This document shows, one piece after another, positions 1 to 9,905 of a stretch of DNA of 64,000 nucleotides. Position numbers and translations under genes: made by a program. Source of the stretch: Hymenoscyphus infarciens (taxonomy: Eukaryota > Ascomycota > Leotiomycetes > Helotiales > Helotiaceae); the NCBI GenBank assembly GCA_001414345.1, contig LLCB01000173.1, positions 56,469 through 120,468 on the forward strand, given 5' to 3'. The notes below the pieces were generated by a model, which had not been told where the DNA came from, made no database searches, and worked only from the letters and a program-made list of their open reading frames with translations. Each line of letters opens with the position of its first letter. The stretch's first letter is position 1.

Positions 1-285
1 TAATCATGGCATGGTGCCGACCACCAGGATTCGGTTTCTGCCCTTGTTCGAGACCTTAGGACATTCTTGCGGAGACCTCTCCGGATCTGCCCGCTTAATT
101 CCTCACATCTCCGGGTTTTCTGCGTCGTGATATTATTGTCTCTGGTGCTTCGAGGTTGATAATTATTCCTCACTGCCACTCAAAAACTGCCGTGTCGAAG
201 GATCGTCGTTGGGGACGTTATTTCGTATTTGTTGTTGGTCAAATTCTATTTCGATGAAATTTTGCCATGTCGACTGATGAGAGCT
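1..285. other. Intergenic flank, no gene seen
   Basis: Normal-composition DNA downstream of the acetyltransferase gene. I see no open frame with coding character and no repeat or RNA gene. It probably contains the 3' untranslated region of the minus-strand gene that ends at 286. Confidence 0.5.
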
Positions 286-987
286 TCAAAGTAGCTTGCG
301 CATGATGCACCGACGCTCAGGATCCAGACCACCACTTTGTGCCTCCTCCTTGAGGATTTCGGAATATTGTTTCTTCATCGCTCGAGGGCTCACTTCTTTG
401 AATCCTAGTTTCTGGTACCACTATTTTGCAAGGGTTAGCAAGAAATCTCTGCAACAGACGAGAGGCAAACGGCGGCAAAAGTACAACGGGGCTGAAAGGG
501 TGTAGTTTGAAAAGGAGAGACTTACGGGACCATTCCAAGGAACATCTTTAAATGTTGTGAGGGTAATAAACTTGTATCCTTCTCGCTGAACTTGCTCGAC
601 CATAGTCCGCATCAGAGCTTTTCCAATTCCTCGCCCTTGGAAGTCTCGAGCAACCGAGATCTCTGTGATATGAAAGTTTCCGTGCATGCTCTCTCCTCCC
701 AAGAACCCTATCGGTTGATCCCAATCGTTGACTGCAATCCAAAGGTGGTTTGAGCGGGCCATGATTGCGAGAGTGTGAATGTCGAGAGTAGGTCTGTCTG
801 CGAGGTTGTCAAGGTCGACGGTTCGGAAAACTTCTGCAGCAGATCTTTCCACTCGATCCAAGAGGGGAATATCTGAAGATCTGGCACTGCGAATACCGAA
901 GCGGGGTATCTCGTCGTTGAAGTCCATGCTCTCCGATTGTTGAACATAAGCGGCGGCCAGAGCAAGGATACTCAACGCTGAAGCCAT
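286..987 (-). CDS. GNAT-family N-acetyltransferase, two exons
   Basis: Predicted acetyl-CoA-dependent N-acetyltransferase of the GNAT fold; the substrate cannot be told. Exons are 987-526 and 420-286 (198 aa with stop at 286-288), joined across a 105-bp intron (421-525) with donor GTAAGT, a CTAAC branch-like site and acceptor AATAG. The join gives the sequence NGP-WYQKLGFKEV, the usual GNAT 'YxxLGF' strand, which supports the splice. The acetyl-CoA loop is QGRGIGKALM at residues 117-126. The C-terminal tail (LDPERRCIMRK) also resembles fungal family members. The first 20 residues (hydrophobic, MASALSILALAAAY) look unlike a GNAT start, so Met21 at position 927 may be the true start; the longer form could carry a targeting segment. 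It is divergent from the MDP1 gene. Family assignment is firm from motifs; substrate is unknown. Confidence 0.82.
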
Positions 988-1546
988 CTTGAGGGGTTGT
1001 AGACGGAAATGAGGAGGAGGGGTTGGTTGTCGGCGGATTTTGGTCTGCAGGGTGGAAGTGGGAGTGGGAGTGAAAGTGAAAGTGAAAGTGGCAGAAGTGA
1101 GGGTATTTAGAGAAAGGGTGGTTTTCGGCTTGTTGTTTGTTTGTTTGGTGAGAGAGAGAAAAGTAGAGCGAAGGAAAAAGTTAGTGAGTTTGAGTTACCG
1201 GTGCCATGGAGCGAGCCTGCAAGCCAGGCCTGGCCTGGCCCTTGATGAAAAGCATAACCGAATAACTGTGAGCATGCATAATTTTGGATAAAGCCTGGCA
1301 TAAAAGTTTAATCTAATCACCTGCAGCTCCGACGGGCCGACGGGAGGTCCTTATCGAGGTCTGACGTCTTGATACCCGACCCGACAACAACCTGGAAGAC
1401 CCGGGAGCTCTACATGTCAACAATATTCTAGACAGCTTCAATACCCGACGTCTTAGGTTGCTATTATCTGCAAAACGGCATATACGCTGCATCGCTACCG
1501 CCCCATCCTCTGCAGCCTCTTCCAAAGAGCTGTCTTCCTCTCCACA
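988..1546. promoter_or_regulatory. Divergent intergenic region between GNAT and MDP1 genes
   Basis: The 559 bp between two divergent start codons must hold both promoters. It contains a purine-rich run of GTGGGA/GTGAAA hexamers near 1054-1093, close to the acetyltransferase start, and no credible gene. No TATA element or factor site could be assigned with confidence. Confidence 0.5.
1054..1093. repeat. Hexameric simple repeat (GTGGGA/GTGAAA)
   Basis: About six tandem hexamers, first GTGGGA-like and then GTGAAA-like. They lie in the presumed 5' leader or promoter of the acetyltransferase, where they read as TTTCAC on the coding strand. Confidence 0.6.
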
Positions 1547-2280
1547 ATGCCCAAGAAAGGCAGCAAGTCGTCCATCTCCACCTCCACCTCCACCTCCACC
1601 TCCGAGACGGCCGATATCACCCCGCCAGCTTCATTCCATGATGGCCCTCTTCCCAAGCTGATCGTCTTTGATCTTGACTATACTCTGTGGCCCTTCTGGG
1701 TCGATACCCACGTCACACCTCCCCTCAAAGTTTCCGCCACCCACGATTCAGCAAAAGACCGATTCGGACAGAGCTTCGCATTCTATCACGAAGTTCCCTC
1801 AATCCTCTACTCGCTGCGAGGTCGCGGAGTCAAAGTAGCAGCAGCTTCTAGAACTTCCGCGCCGGATCTGGGACGGGAACTGTTGCGATTGTTACATATA
1901 TGGGATACAGATGGAAAGAAGAAGAAATCGATTGACTATTTCGACCATTTGGAGATCTATCCTGGAAACAAGATCACACACTTCAATAAGCTTCAAAAGG
2001 CGACGGGTTTGAGGTTCGAGGATATGCTGTTCTTTGACGATGAGTCGAGAAATAAAAACGTGGAAACGTTGGGAGTCACAAGTAAGTTCTTTTGCCACTC
2101 CCTTTGAAGGGCTTTGCTAACATTTTCAAGTGTATTTGGTACATTCTACCCCTCCTACATATTCTTGAGATTACCAACACTGACTTTAAGCAGGTCAGAG
2201 ACGGAGTTACCAAACAAGAGATGAATAACGGGATCAATGAGTGGAGGAAACGTCATGGACACGAGGTCGAACCGAATTGA
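1547..2280 (+). CDS. Magnesium-dependent phosphatase-1 (MDP1), HAD superfamily, with 8-nt microexon
   Basis: HAD-superfamily phosphatase of the MDP-1 (Acid_PPase) family; animal MDP-1 acts on protein tyrosine and on glycated-protein sugar phosphates, and the fungal substrate is not established. The catalytic motif DLDYTLWP lies at about residues 42-49, with the nucleophile Asp and the +2 Asp present. The later acidic motif FFDDESRN supplies metal-binding residues. Exons are 1547-2081, 2131-2138 and 2194-2280 (209 aa). The middle exon is only 8 nt; it joins as A+TG, TAT, TTG, GTC to restore the family sequence GVTMYLVRDGVT. Both introns (49 and 55 bp) carry branch-like sites, CTAAC and CTGAC. 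Without the microexon the frame is lost. The N-terminal Ser/Thr run (residues 8-19) comes from an in-frame CACCTC repeat. It ends in WRKRHGHEVEPN. Confidence 0.88.
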
Positions 2281-3259
2281 ACGGATTGAACGACTAAGAT
2301 GAGTTATTAGATAGAGGTTGGTAGAGAGAGCATACAAGATACCCGCCTTGAGGCCCCATAGAATGAAGAGAATACCAAGACATATTGCCTAGGTGCGTGC
2401 CTGGCCTTTCTTGGATCGTATCTACCTTATGATTTCCCGGGGAAATAGCAAAAGGAAAGAGCAGATGAGAAGAGGCAAGAGTAATTACCTTAAAAAGCGT
2501 GCCCAGGGTAGGTGGCAGGTGGCATCAAGCTTCCAAGTTCCCACTCGTACCTTCGCACCTTCCCTTGAAATTCCCAACAGTAGAGACGGGAGCTCTATAA
2601 TTTGTCTGTCATCATTGTTTTGATCCTACTTTCGCCAGCACCACAATGATGCGTAGTACTGGCGATTGCATGCTGGTTTCTTGATAGAGTTCCGTCCCAT
2701 TTTGTTGTCCCAAGTAATTTTAGAGAATCAAATTATTAGAAGGAATTTACTATGCCTCAATTTACTTGTAATTTAAGAATATCTGATCTTTGTCTTGAGA
2801 ATTTTGTTTGGGGAAATTTCTTGGAAGAATCAAATTATAATAGAATCAAATGGCGGAAGTCATTTCAGTAGATAACTTTCTCTGACAAATATGGTACAAC
2901 TTTATTCAAAATAAGAAGACACACTTATTTTGTCATGGGTGGATTAATTAGGGCTCTGATAAATTGAAACCTTTAAAGGTAAACAAAAGTATAGATAAGC
3001 TTTAAGAGAGTTACTTTCATTACGATTTTACTTTTAAGAAAAAAGAAAAAAGTTTCCTACCAGAGCACTTTATGGAGGGATAAAGGGGAAGTTCATCATG
3101 TGAGCGGGCGTCAAGCGGCGCGTTCGGTGAATTCCTGCGGGAATGATGATGTAACCAAGTCTTCAAAAGGAGCCTCAATTTCAACTCAATGACTGAGAAC
3201 TGATTCGGTTTTCGCAAATCGCCATGTAACAACACCTGTACGATAATAATTGACCAACA
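2281..3259. other. Intergenic region between MDP1 and RAD4
   Basis: Unique-looking DNA that is AT-richer near 2700-3060. It should contain the MDP1 terminator and the RAD4 promoter. The short open frames here (for example 2393-2623 and 3020-3235) have no recognisable domain and no splice support. No repeat or RNA gene was seen. Confidence 0.5.
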
Positions 3260-6200
3260 ATGCCTCCATTCCTCCCCCGAAAGCGCCTGCGATCAGCTTC
3301 ACCAGAGGCGGGTCCATCAAAGCCTCCCTCGAAACGCCCCTCGAAAGGCTCCAAAGCCGCCGCTGCGACACCAAGAAAAGCCTCACTTTTCGACGACCTC
3401 GATGCCGGCATAGGTAAGAAGCGCGCGTCCAAAGATCATAAAGAAATACTGAAAGAATTCGCTGCGACCGATGACGAAAGCTCTCTCTCCTCCCTCTCCG
3501 AGGACGAATTCGAAGATATCCCAGGCGGAAAACGGCAAAAGTTGGACGAAGAATCGGATGAAGAGGACGAGGATATCGAGTTTGAAGATGTCGAAACATA
3601 TGCCATCCCGCGCATGGAAGGACCTGTACCATCCGGCGATCTCGAATTGACCTTGACGAAGGATACGCGCATATCTCTCACCAATCCCCTTGGCACGAAG
3701 AAGGGACCTTCGAAGATTGAGAGACAGATTCGACTTTCTACACATCGGATGCATGTACAGCTGCTTATGTTCCACAATGCGATTCGGAATGCATGGCTGT
3801 GCAATGTAGAGTTACAAAATATATTGCTGGGGCATTTATCTTCGCATGCGAAGGAAAGTATCGAAAAGTGGCGCCACGATAGTCATCTGAACTCAAAAGG
3901 TGTTGAAAATCCAAAGGGGAAGGAGAATGGCAAGGGCAAAGAGAAGGGAAAAGGAAAATCAAAAGGAAAAAATGCCAAAGGCAAACAACCAGACCGAAAT
4001 CAACGCGATTGGGGCGAGCCCGCTGAAGTTCTGGAGGATGAGGAGGTCAATATGAGCGGAGGGGATCCTCTCTTCAAACTTATAAAAGCTCTGGTACCTT
4101 TCTGGAAGCAAAGATTTCGAATCACTGCCCCAGGACTTCGAAAATTGGGTTACATGTCTCTCCAGAGACTTGATGAGGAAACTAAGAGCTTTGAGAGGGA
4201 CGAGCATGACCCAGAGCGACACGGTGAACTCATACGAGATATTGAGGACTTCAAACAATGTGCGGCTAAAATGGAGGGAAGTAGGGACGTTGGCGCCCAG
4301 CTCTTCACAGCTTTACTGAGAGGAATTGGAATTGAATCAAGACTGGTCGCGAATTTACAGCCCGCAGGATTTGGATGGAGTCAATTTGAGGAGGCTCTAG
4401 AACACAACCCCCGCTGTTTGAAGAAGACCAAAACTCCGCCCAAAATGGATCCTATGGCCGATAGCGACGACTCCTCGAGCGAAAGGGAGAAGCCTGAACC
4501 AACGGCCAAGAGAAAGGGGAAACAACCGGCTGCTTTAAAATCTAAGGACCACCCGAAGAAAGCTCCCAAGTTGGGTAGGCATAGTCTCCGTGGAAAGAAG
4601 GATGCTCCGATCACCGTTTCTGATTCCGAAAACCAAGAAGCAAGCGATGGGGAATCCGTGGTTGATATAACACCAGCAAAGAGGAAAACACAGCCTTCTC
4701 TAGCATATGATAAAGATCTTGTTGTTCCTAGTTACTGGTCGGAAATACTATCTCCTATCACCAATACCTACACTGCAGTAGATGCCATTGTACTCCCTCT
4801 TCATGCCACCAAGGATGAGGAGTTCGCTCAGTTTCTGTCACCTCCTAAATCCGACAAGGCCAAACAAGTTACCTCTTACATCGTGGGACACTCACTAGAT
4901 GGAACAGCAAAAGATGTTACCACTCGCTACCTCAAGGGGAAGATGTGGCCTGGCAGAACTAAAGGCTACCGGTTGCCACCCGAGAAGGTATCGATTTATG
5001 GCCGCAATGGAAAAGTCAAGCGCTATGAGATTCATTCCTGGTTTCAAGATCTTATGTCTGGTTATACTCGTGGCACAAAAGAGTGCCCTCGGACTGAAAT
5101 TGATGATCACGAAGAAGCCACAGATCTCAAGCCAGCGAAGCGAGAAAAGAAGGTGGTCGAAGAAGGCAAAGAGTCGCTCCAATCATACAAGACGTCTACT
5201 GAATTCATCCTCGAGAGACACTTGAAACGCGAAGAAGCAATTGTGCCTGGAGCTAAACATGTAAAGATGTTCACTATTAAAGGAAAGGGGCCTGAGGGTG
5301 GCACCCAGGAAAAAGTGTTTCGCAGGAAAGACGTGGTTAATTGTAAGAGTATGGAAACCTGGCATAAAGAAGGAAGAGCTCCTCGCGATGGCGAAGAGCC
5401 ACTGAAGCGTGTACCATATCGAGCAGCAACGACGAATCGAAGACGAGAACTGGCGGAGGCCGAGATTGCCACTGGTGGGAAGGTTTTGCAAGGGCTGTTC
5501 AGCAGAGAACAGACGGATTGGATTATTCCACCTCCAATCGAAGATGGAATTATTCCCAAGAATTCTTTCGGCAATATCGATCTCTACGTCGAGAGTATGC
5601 TTCCTAAAGGTGCTGTACATATACCATGGAGAGGGACTGTCAAAATATGCAAGCGTCTTGGAATCGACTATGCCGAAGCTGTGACAGGTTTTGAATTTGG
5701 CCATCGAATGGCTGTTCCTGTAATTGAAGGTGTTGTGGTTGCAGAAGGGCATTATCCAACGATGATGGCAGAATGGGAAAAGGATGAGGCTGAAAGAAAT
5801 AGGAAGGAGGACGAGAAGCGACAGAAAGCTGCCATCAATATGTGGAGAAAAATGTTGATGGGTTTGAGAATTATCGAAAGAGTGAGGGAGGAGTATGGTG
5901 CTGATGGTGGATACGAAGTCGATGCTTTGAACCCATTCAACAACAAAAACGCATCAAAGCAAGAGGATCAAGCATCGGAAAAGCGTCAACGTGCCATGGA
6001 GCAACATGATGAGGATGCTGCTGGAGGATTCTTCCCGGAAGGTCATGACGAGGAGGAAGCTCAAACTGGACAACGTTCAGGCTTTTTTCCTGTTGCTCAA
6101 CCGGAAGACCAAGATGAAGATGGTGGTGGTGGTGGGTTCTTTCCCGTTGCTGATGCCGAAGGAGATGGCGCCGACGGAGGCTTCATTCTCGAGGACCATG

Positions 6201-6871
6201 ACGCAGAAAATACGAAATCCGTCGCTCAACAAGCATACGCTACACCTCAATCTTTTGAGTTTTCGAGCAAACTAGGAGCATCGAAAGTTCCAGATGAGAG
6301 CTCGGATGAAGATCAAGAAATGCAAGACGCCGAGCCCAAGCCGGTGACAATACAACCGAAGGGACGCGGTAGGCCGCCTGGTGCAAAGAATAAGAATACG
6401 AAATCAAAGCCTCCGCCAAAGACTGCCTCGAGGAAAGAGACTCTAGCCAAGCGCGTTACCGCACAACAGTCCTCAAGCAAAGAGAAACTCGAAGTCAAGG
6501 ACAGTGATGATGAGGCTTCGGCTTTATCAGCTCCACCTTCAGACATCGACGTCGAGGAAGAAGAGGAAGAAGAGCCACCAAAGAAGGTTGCGAAGAGAGC
6601 CCGCTCTAATGCACCGCAGACAGCGACTAAGCGTAAGGTTCAGGTCGTCCAAGATACTGATGACGACGAACCATCTGAGCCCGAAGAGGACGAACCGTCA
6701 CCGCGAGCTTCCAAGAAAACCCCGGCAAGGAGAGCTACGAAGGCACGCCCAGCTTCAGCTAGCAAAGCGGCTCCCACCAAGAGAGCAAGACGAACTACAC
6801 GAAAAAGCGCGACGGCGTTGCGTTCGCATTATTTCCAGCACAGTGACGAAGACAGCGATGAAGATGATTGA
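3260..6871 (+). CDS. RAD4: DNA repair protein Rad4/XPC, damage-recognition factor
   Basis: Nuclear damage sensor that, with Rad23, opens distorted DNA to start nucleotide excision repair. It is a single 1,203-residue exon. Seen in order: a basic then acidic disordered N-terminus (1-120); a transglutaminase-like core split by a Gly/Lys-rich insert (about 215-245), with RLVANLQP near 359-366 and the second half (YWSEILSPITNTYTAVDAIV) near 490-510; BHD1/BHD2 about 640-765, beginning around ILERHLKREE; and BHD3 about 768-836 with GNIDLYVESMLPKGAVHIPW. The C-terminal 370 residues are disordered, with about four GGFFP-like repeats (920-980), an AT-hook-like RGRPPGAKNK and alternating acidic and basic tracts. 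The family core is complete, so the gene should be functional. The fungal form is longer than the roughly 750-residue yeast protein because of both tails. The start ATG follows CAACA and is the first in frame. Confidence 0.92.
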   Translation: MPPFLPRKRLRSASPEAGPSKPPSKRPSKGSKAAAATPRKASLFDDLDAGIGKKRASKDHKEILKEFAATDDESSLSSLSEDEFEDIPGGKRQKLDEESDEEDEDIEFEDVETYAIPRMEGPVPSGDLELTLTKDTRISLTNPLGTKKGPSKIERQIRLSTHRMHVQLLMFHNAIRNAWLCNVELQNILLGHLSSHAKESIEKWRHDSHLNSKGVENPKGKENGKGKEKGKGKSKGKNAKGKQPDRNQRDWGEPAEVLEDEEVNMSGGDPLFKLIKALVPFWKQRFRITAPGLRKLGYMSLQRLDEETKSFERDEHDPERHGELIRDIEDFKQCAAKMEGSRDVGAQLFTALLRGIGIESRLVANLQPAGFGWSQFEEALEHNPRCLKKTKTPPKMDPMADSDDSSSEREKPEPTAKRKGKQPAALKSKDHPKKAPKLGRHSLRGKKDAPITVSDSENQEASDGESVVDITPAKRKTQPSLAYDKDLVVPSYWSEILSPITNTYTAVDAIVLPLHATKDEEFAQFLSPPKSDKAKQVTSYIVGHSLDGTAKDVTTRYLKGKMWPGRTKGYRLPPEKVSIYGRNGKVKRYEIHSWFQDLMSGYTRGTKECPRTEIDDHEEATDLKPAKREKKVVEEGKESLQSYKTSTEFILERHLKREEAIVPGAKHVKMFTIKGKGPEGGTQEKVFRRKDVVNCKSMETWHKEGRAPRDGEEPLKRVPYRAATTNRRRELAEAEIATGGKVLQGLFSREQTDWIIPPPIEDGIIPKNSFGNIDLYVESMLPKGAVHIPWRGTVKICKRLGIDYAEAVTGFEFGHRMAVPVIEGVVVAEGHYPTMMAEWEKDEAERNRKEDEKRQKAAINMWRKMLMGLRIIERVREEYGADGGYEVDALNPFNNKNASKQEDQASEKRQRAMEQHDEDAAGGFFPEGHDEEEAQTGQRSGFFPVAQPEDQDEDGGGGGFFPVADAEGDGADGGFILEDHDAENTKSVAQQAYATPQSFEFSSKLGASKVPDESSDEDQEMQDAEPKPVTIQPKGRGRPPGAKNKNTKSKPPPKTASRKETLAKRVTAQQSSSKEKLEVKDSDDEASALSAPPSDIDVEEEEEEEPPKKVAKRARSNAPQTATKRKVQVVQDTDDDEPSEPEEDEPSPRASKKTPARRATKARPASASKAAPTKRARRTTRKSATALRSHYFQHSDEDSDEDD

Positions 6872-8468
6872 GTGAAGTGAAATTTGGGCTGGTTGCACAC
6901 GGAAACATTGAAGGGATGAAATTTTTTCGCTATTGTGCCTCGTAGATGCTTGTAGCTCAATTTTCACCTTTGTATTTTGTGATACGCGTTGCAGGAAATA
7001 CAATACTTTGGTAGTGCGACATTATATGCATTAGTTGACAGCTATCATTGACTTGGCTAGATTTTCGCACAATCCCTCTGCCAATACCTCCGAGCCACAA
7101 GACTAACGAATGTGCCGAGAAAGGGGCTGACAGCTTGACAACCTAGTCCATTGCGACGCCCACTAAGAATCGATTGCGCAGCAACCAACCGAGGGCCTAG
7201 AGTTCTATATTGCGACGTCGAATTATAGCTCTCGAATTGTTGGAATAACGCAGGGGAAGGTGAGATTTAACTGCCGACCTGCATTCCTAAATCAGGATGA
7301 TGATGATGATGTGATGCTCGAGGTTTTCTATTCGTGTGGCGTACATGGGGACATGCGTTTCCCGTGACACGACCTGAAGTTCATCCCGTCCCGAAAATCC
7401 TTCCGGGAGATTTCCCGTTGTTTCGAAACAAACCCCACCAACATCTTGGTTCTACATTTTTTAAATCAACCGTTCGAGGGACTTGCAATCGATTTCTGAG
7501 GTTCGAGATCTCCTAGTCTGCTCTCGTACTCTATCAAGGTCGAGTCTTGGCTTTAATCCTTCTTGTGTGGAGTATGAGTATGGGGAATGCTGCGATGCCC
7601 TTTTTTAATTGTTTACAATCCTTCATCCTCACGCCCCCTTTCGCCCACGAGCTCGCTAAAACTCATTGGGCAGAGGCACAGGCGGCCAAGTGCCCCTTTC
7701 ACCCTTTTATCAGATTATCTCACTCATTTCTAGGGGTCGCCTTGTGGTAAGTCACCCAGCAGCGGCTGGCAACTCGGCTAAGTCACCGCGATATTTAAAC
7801 ACCATTCAGAATCCGTACAAAGCCTCATGAAAAAGGAGACATTCTTGGCAATTAGTGGCGCCGGGTCCCTCAACTTGCAAGTACTTCCAAGTTCCAACTG
7901 GAATAATGTGGGTATCAGAACTAGGGCCCGCGGTTTAGTTCCCGGGGTCCGGAGCTATACGCCACAAGTTGCCAATTGCAAATTAAGGAGGTGTGCCTTG
8001 CATGGTCGCTGAGATCATGTCAGCCTTTGAAACAAATCGGGATTTTTAATTTATTTGCGAATTATTTCGTGCATTTGTGCTCTACTTGTCTCCACCCTGC
8101 CCTAAATGTCTAGACTCGGCGGTTGGAAGGATGCGTTACGACGGATGTATATGAACTCGAGGTTTTTCCTGATCTCGACTGATTCTCTTTTCCTATCTCT
8201 TCATAGGCACACTGGTTGTTTGCTTTCTACAGCACACTCTCGTTCTTCTTTTATCTATCTCTTTCAGTAGACTCACTTTCGTTACAACCAGTGGACATTA
8301 CCAGACAAAGGAACTCGCAAATTAAGTTGTTCTACTCTCTCTGGAGAGACTTACTTTTGGTACCAACCCCCATTTTCACTTCCACAATTATACATTTCTT
8401 ACTTCATACTTCAGTTGTACATTTTTACCTTCAATTCACCACACTCTTTACACACCATATTCTTCAAT
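6872..8468. other. Intergenic region between RAD4 and GH114 gene
   Basis: About 1.6 kb of normal composition. Short open frames at 7334-7516, 7547-7750 and 7827-8012 show no domain or coding bias. A pyrimidine-rich leader (about 8180-8465) precedes the GH114 start and is probably its 5' untranslated region. A short (GATGAT)n-like run lies near 7297-7310. No RNA gene was seen. Confidence 0.5.
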
Positions 8469-9905
8469 ATGCGTTCAGCCTTCAACATCGTGCTTGCCCT
8501 TGCTGTGTTTACACAGGCAACAACAGCGGCAGCTCTCCCCAAGGGAAAACCGGAATACGGCTTGAATCGTTGGAAACATCATAGCAAGGGCCATGGGGCT
8601 ACTGGAACTGGAAGAACCAACATCACAATAGCCAATGCTACGAGACCAGCTGGGCCTGGTAAAACCGGTGTCTCGGTCACAGGTGGAACTCTTCTTCCTA
8701 CTTCTATCATTACCGGAGAGGATTCAAGTCCAACGGATGTTATTGTTGATAGCAACGATGACAACGACGATGATAGTGATGATGAGAGCGACGACGATGA
8801 AAGCGGGAATACTGAAGTGATTAAATCTCCATCAAATACCAAAGGCTCTTCGGATGATACACCATCATTCCCTACATTGACTCTACCTGCTTCCTACAAA
8901 CCCACTGGTATCTACAACGCTACTGGAAGTGGATATGGAACCGTAAGCTTGACAAAAACCGCGGCCGGCCCGACAACTTTACCAAGCTCGACTCCAGACG
9001 ATAACGACGACAAAGTCAGCTCAACTACAAAACTTCCACCAACTGTTTCTTCGCCCCCAATTCTTCCAACTTCCGAAGCAGGTGATGACACAGTGGTCAC
9101 CCAAACCGTGGTACCAATCCCAGCATCTACATCGAAGATTGCAGTTGCAAGCGCCACTTCAGCTGCCGGATCAAGCAGTGGCTCTCAATGGAACCCTGCT
9201 GCAGGAGCAACTTGGCAAATCCAACTCGACGGAACAGTAACAGATACCAACCTCCCAGTCGACATCTACGACATCGATCTCGTTGGATCCACACCAGCTC
9301 TCATCTCCTCCCTCCACGCAAACAACAAGAAAGTAATCTGCTACTTCTCAGCCGGCTCTTTTGAATCATGGCGTCCAGACGCCGCATCGTTCACATCAGA
9401 CGACAAGGGCTCCCCTCTCGAAGGTTGGGAGAACGAATGGTGGCTCGACACCAATTCCGCCAATGTCCGCACAATCATGAAAGCCCGTCTCGACCTTGCA
9501 AAATCCAAAGGCTGCGACGGCGTAGATCCCGACAACGTAGACGTCTACTCCAACCCCAACGGTAAAGGAATAACCAAAGCCAACTCCATCGAGTACCTCC
9601 AATTTCTGTCCACCGAGACCCATGCGCGCGGCATGGCTATGGGAATGAAGAACGGGTTGGATATGGTTACCGAACTCCTTGGTTCCGTGGATTTCCATGT
9701 CAATGAATCGTGTCTTGAATTCAGTGAGTGCGATAAATTGGTGCCTTTCATCTCGGCTGGGAAACCGGTTTTCCATATTGAGTATCCGGACAATGCACCG
9801 AACATTGCGAAGAGTGTTGCGAATGATAAGTGTAAGGAGAAGGAGAAGGGATTCAGTTCTCTGTTGAAGAACGTGGAGCTTGATGCTTGGGTTCAGACTT
9901 GTTAG
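8469..9905 (+). CDS. Secreted GH114 endo-alpha-1,4-polygalactosaminidase-like protein
   Basis: Predicted glycoside hydrolase family 114 enzyme. Characterised members cleave alpha-1,4-linked galactosamine polymers, which are components of fungal wall and extracellular matrix (galactosaminogalactan). The 478-residue product starts at the second in-frame ATG (8469), because MRSAFNIVLALAVFTQATTA is a clean signal peptide; an ATG at 8415 would bury it. Residues ~40-235 form a Ser/Thr/Pro-rich, probably O-glycosylated linker with a run of Asp/Glu near 95-115. The catalytic domain is about 238-478, with YDIDLVGS, VICYFSAGSFESWRPD, GCDGVDPDNVDVY and VNESCLEFSEC as family landmarks. Many homologues read VEPDN where this one has VDPDN. 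The long acidic linker is unusual in length for a short enzyme. It is convergent with the giant minus-strand gene. A role in remodelling the fungus's own matrix or attacking other fungi is inference. Confidence 0.87.
   Translation: MRSAFNIVLALAVFTQATTAAALPKGKPEYGLNRWKHHSKGHGATGTGRTNITIANATRPAGPGKTGVSVTGGTLLPTSIITGEDSSPTDVIVDSNDDNDDDSDDESDDDESGNTEVIKSPSNTKGSSDDTPSFPTLTLPASYKPTGIYNATGSGYGTVSLTKTAAGPTTLPSSTPDDNDDKVSSTTKLPPTVSSPPILPTSEAGDDTVVTQTVVPIPASTSKIAVASATSAAGSSSGSQWNPAAGATWQIQLDGTVTDTNLPVDIYDIDLVGSTPALISSLHANNKKVICYFSAGSFESWRPDAASFTSDDKGSPLEGWENEWWLDTNSANVRTIMKARLDLAKSKGCDGVDPDNVDVYSNPNGKGITKANSIEYLQFLSTETHARGMAMGMKNGLDMVTELLGSVDFHVNESCLEFSECDKLVPFISAGKPVFHIEYPDNAPNIAKSVANDKCKEKEKGFSSLLKNVELDAWVQTC

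Noticed and set aside
2082..2107. Unspliced end of the MDP1 gene (186 aa)
   Set aside because: It reads through a consensus GTAAGT donor and loses the conserved VRDGVT C-terminus.
8415..8468. Upstream in-frame ATG for the GH114 gene
   Set aside because: It would place 18 residues ahead of a well-formed signal peptide that starts at 8469.
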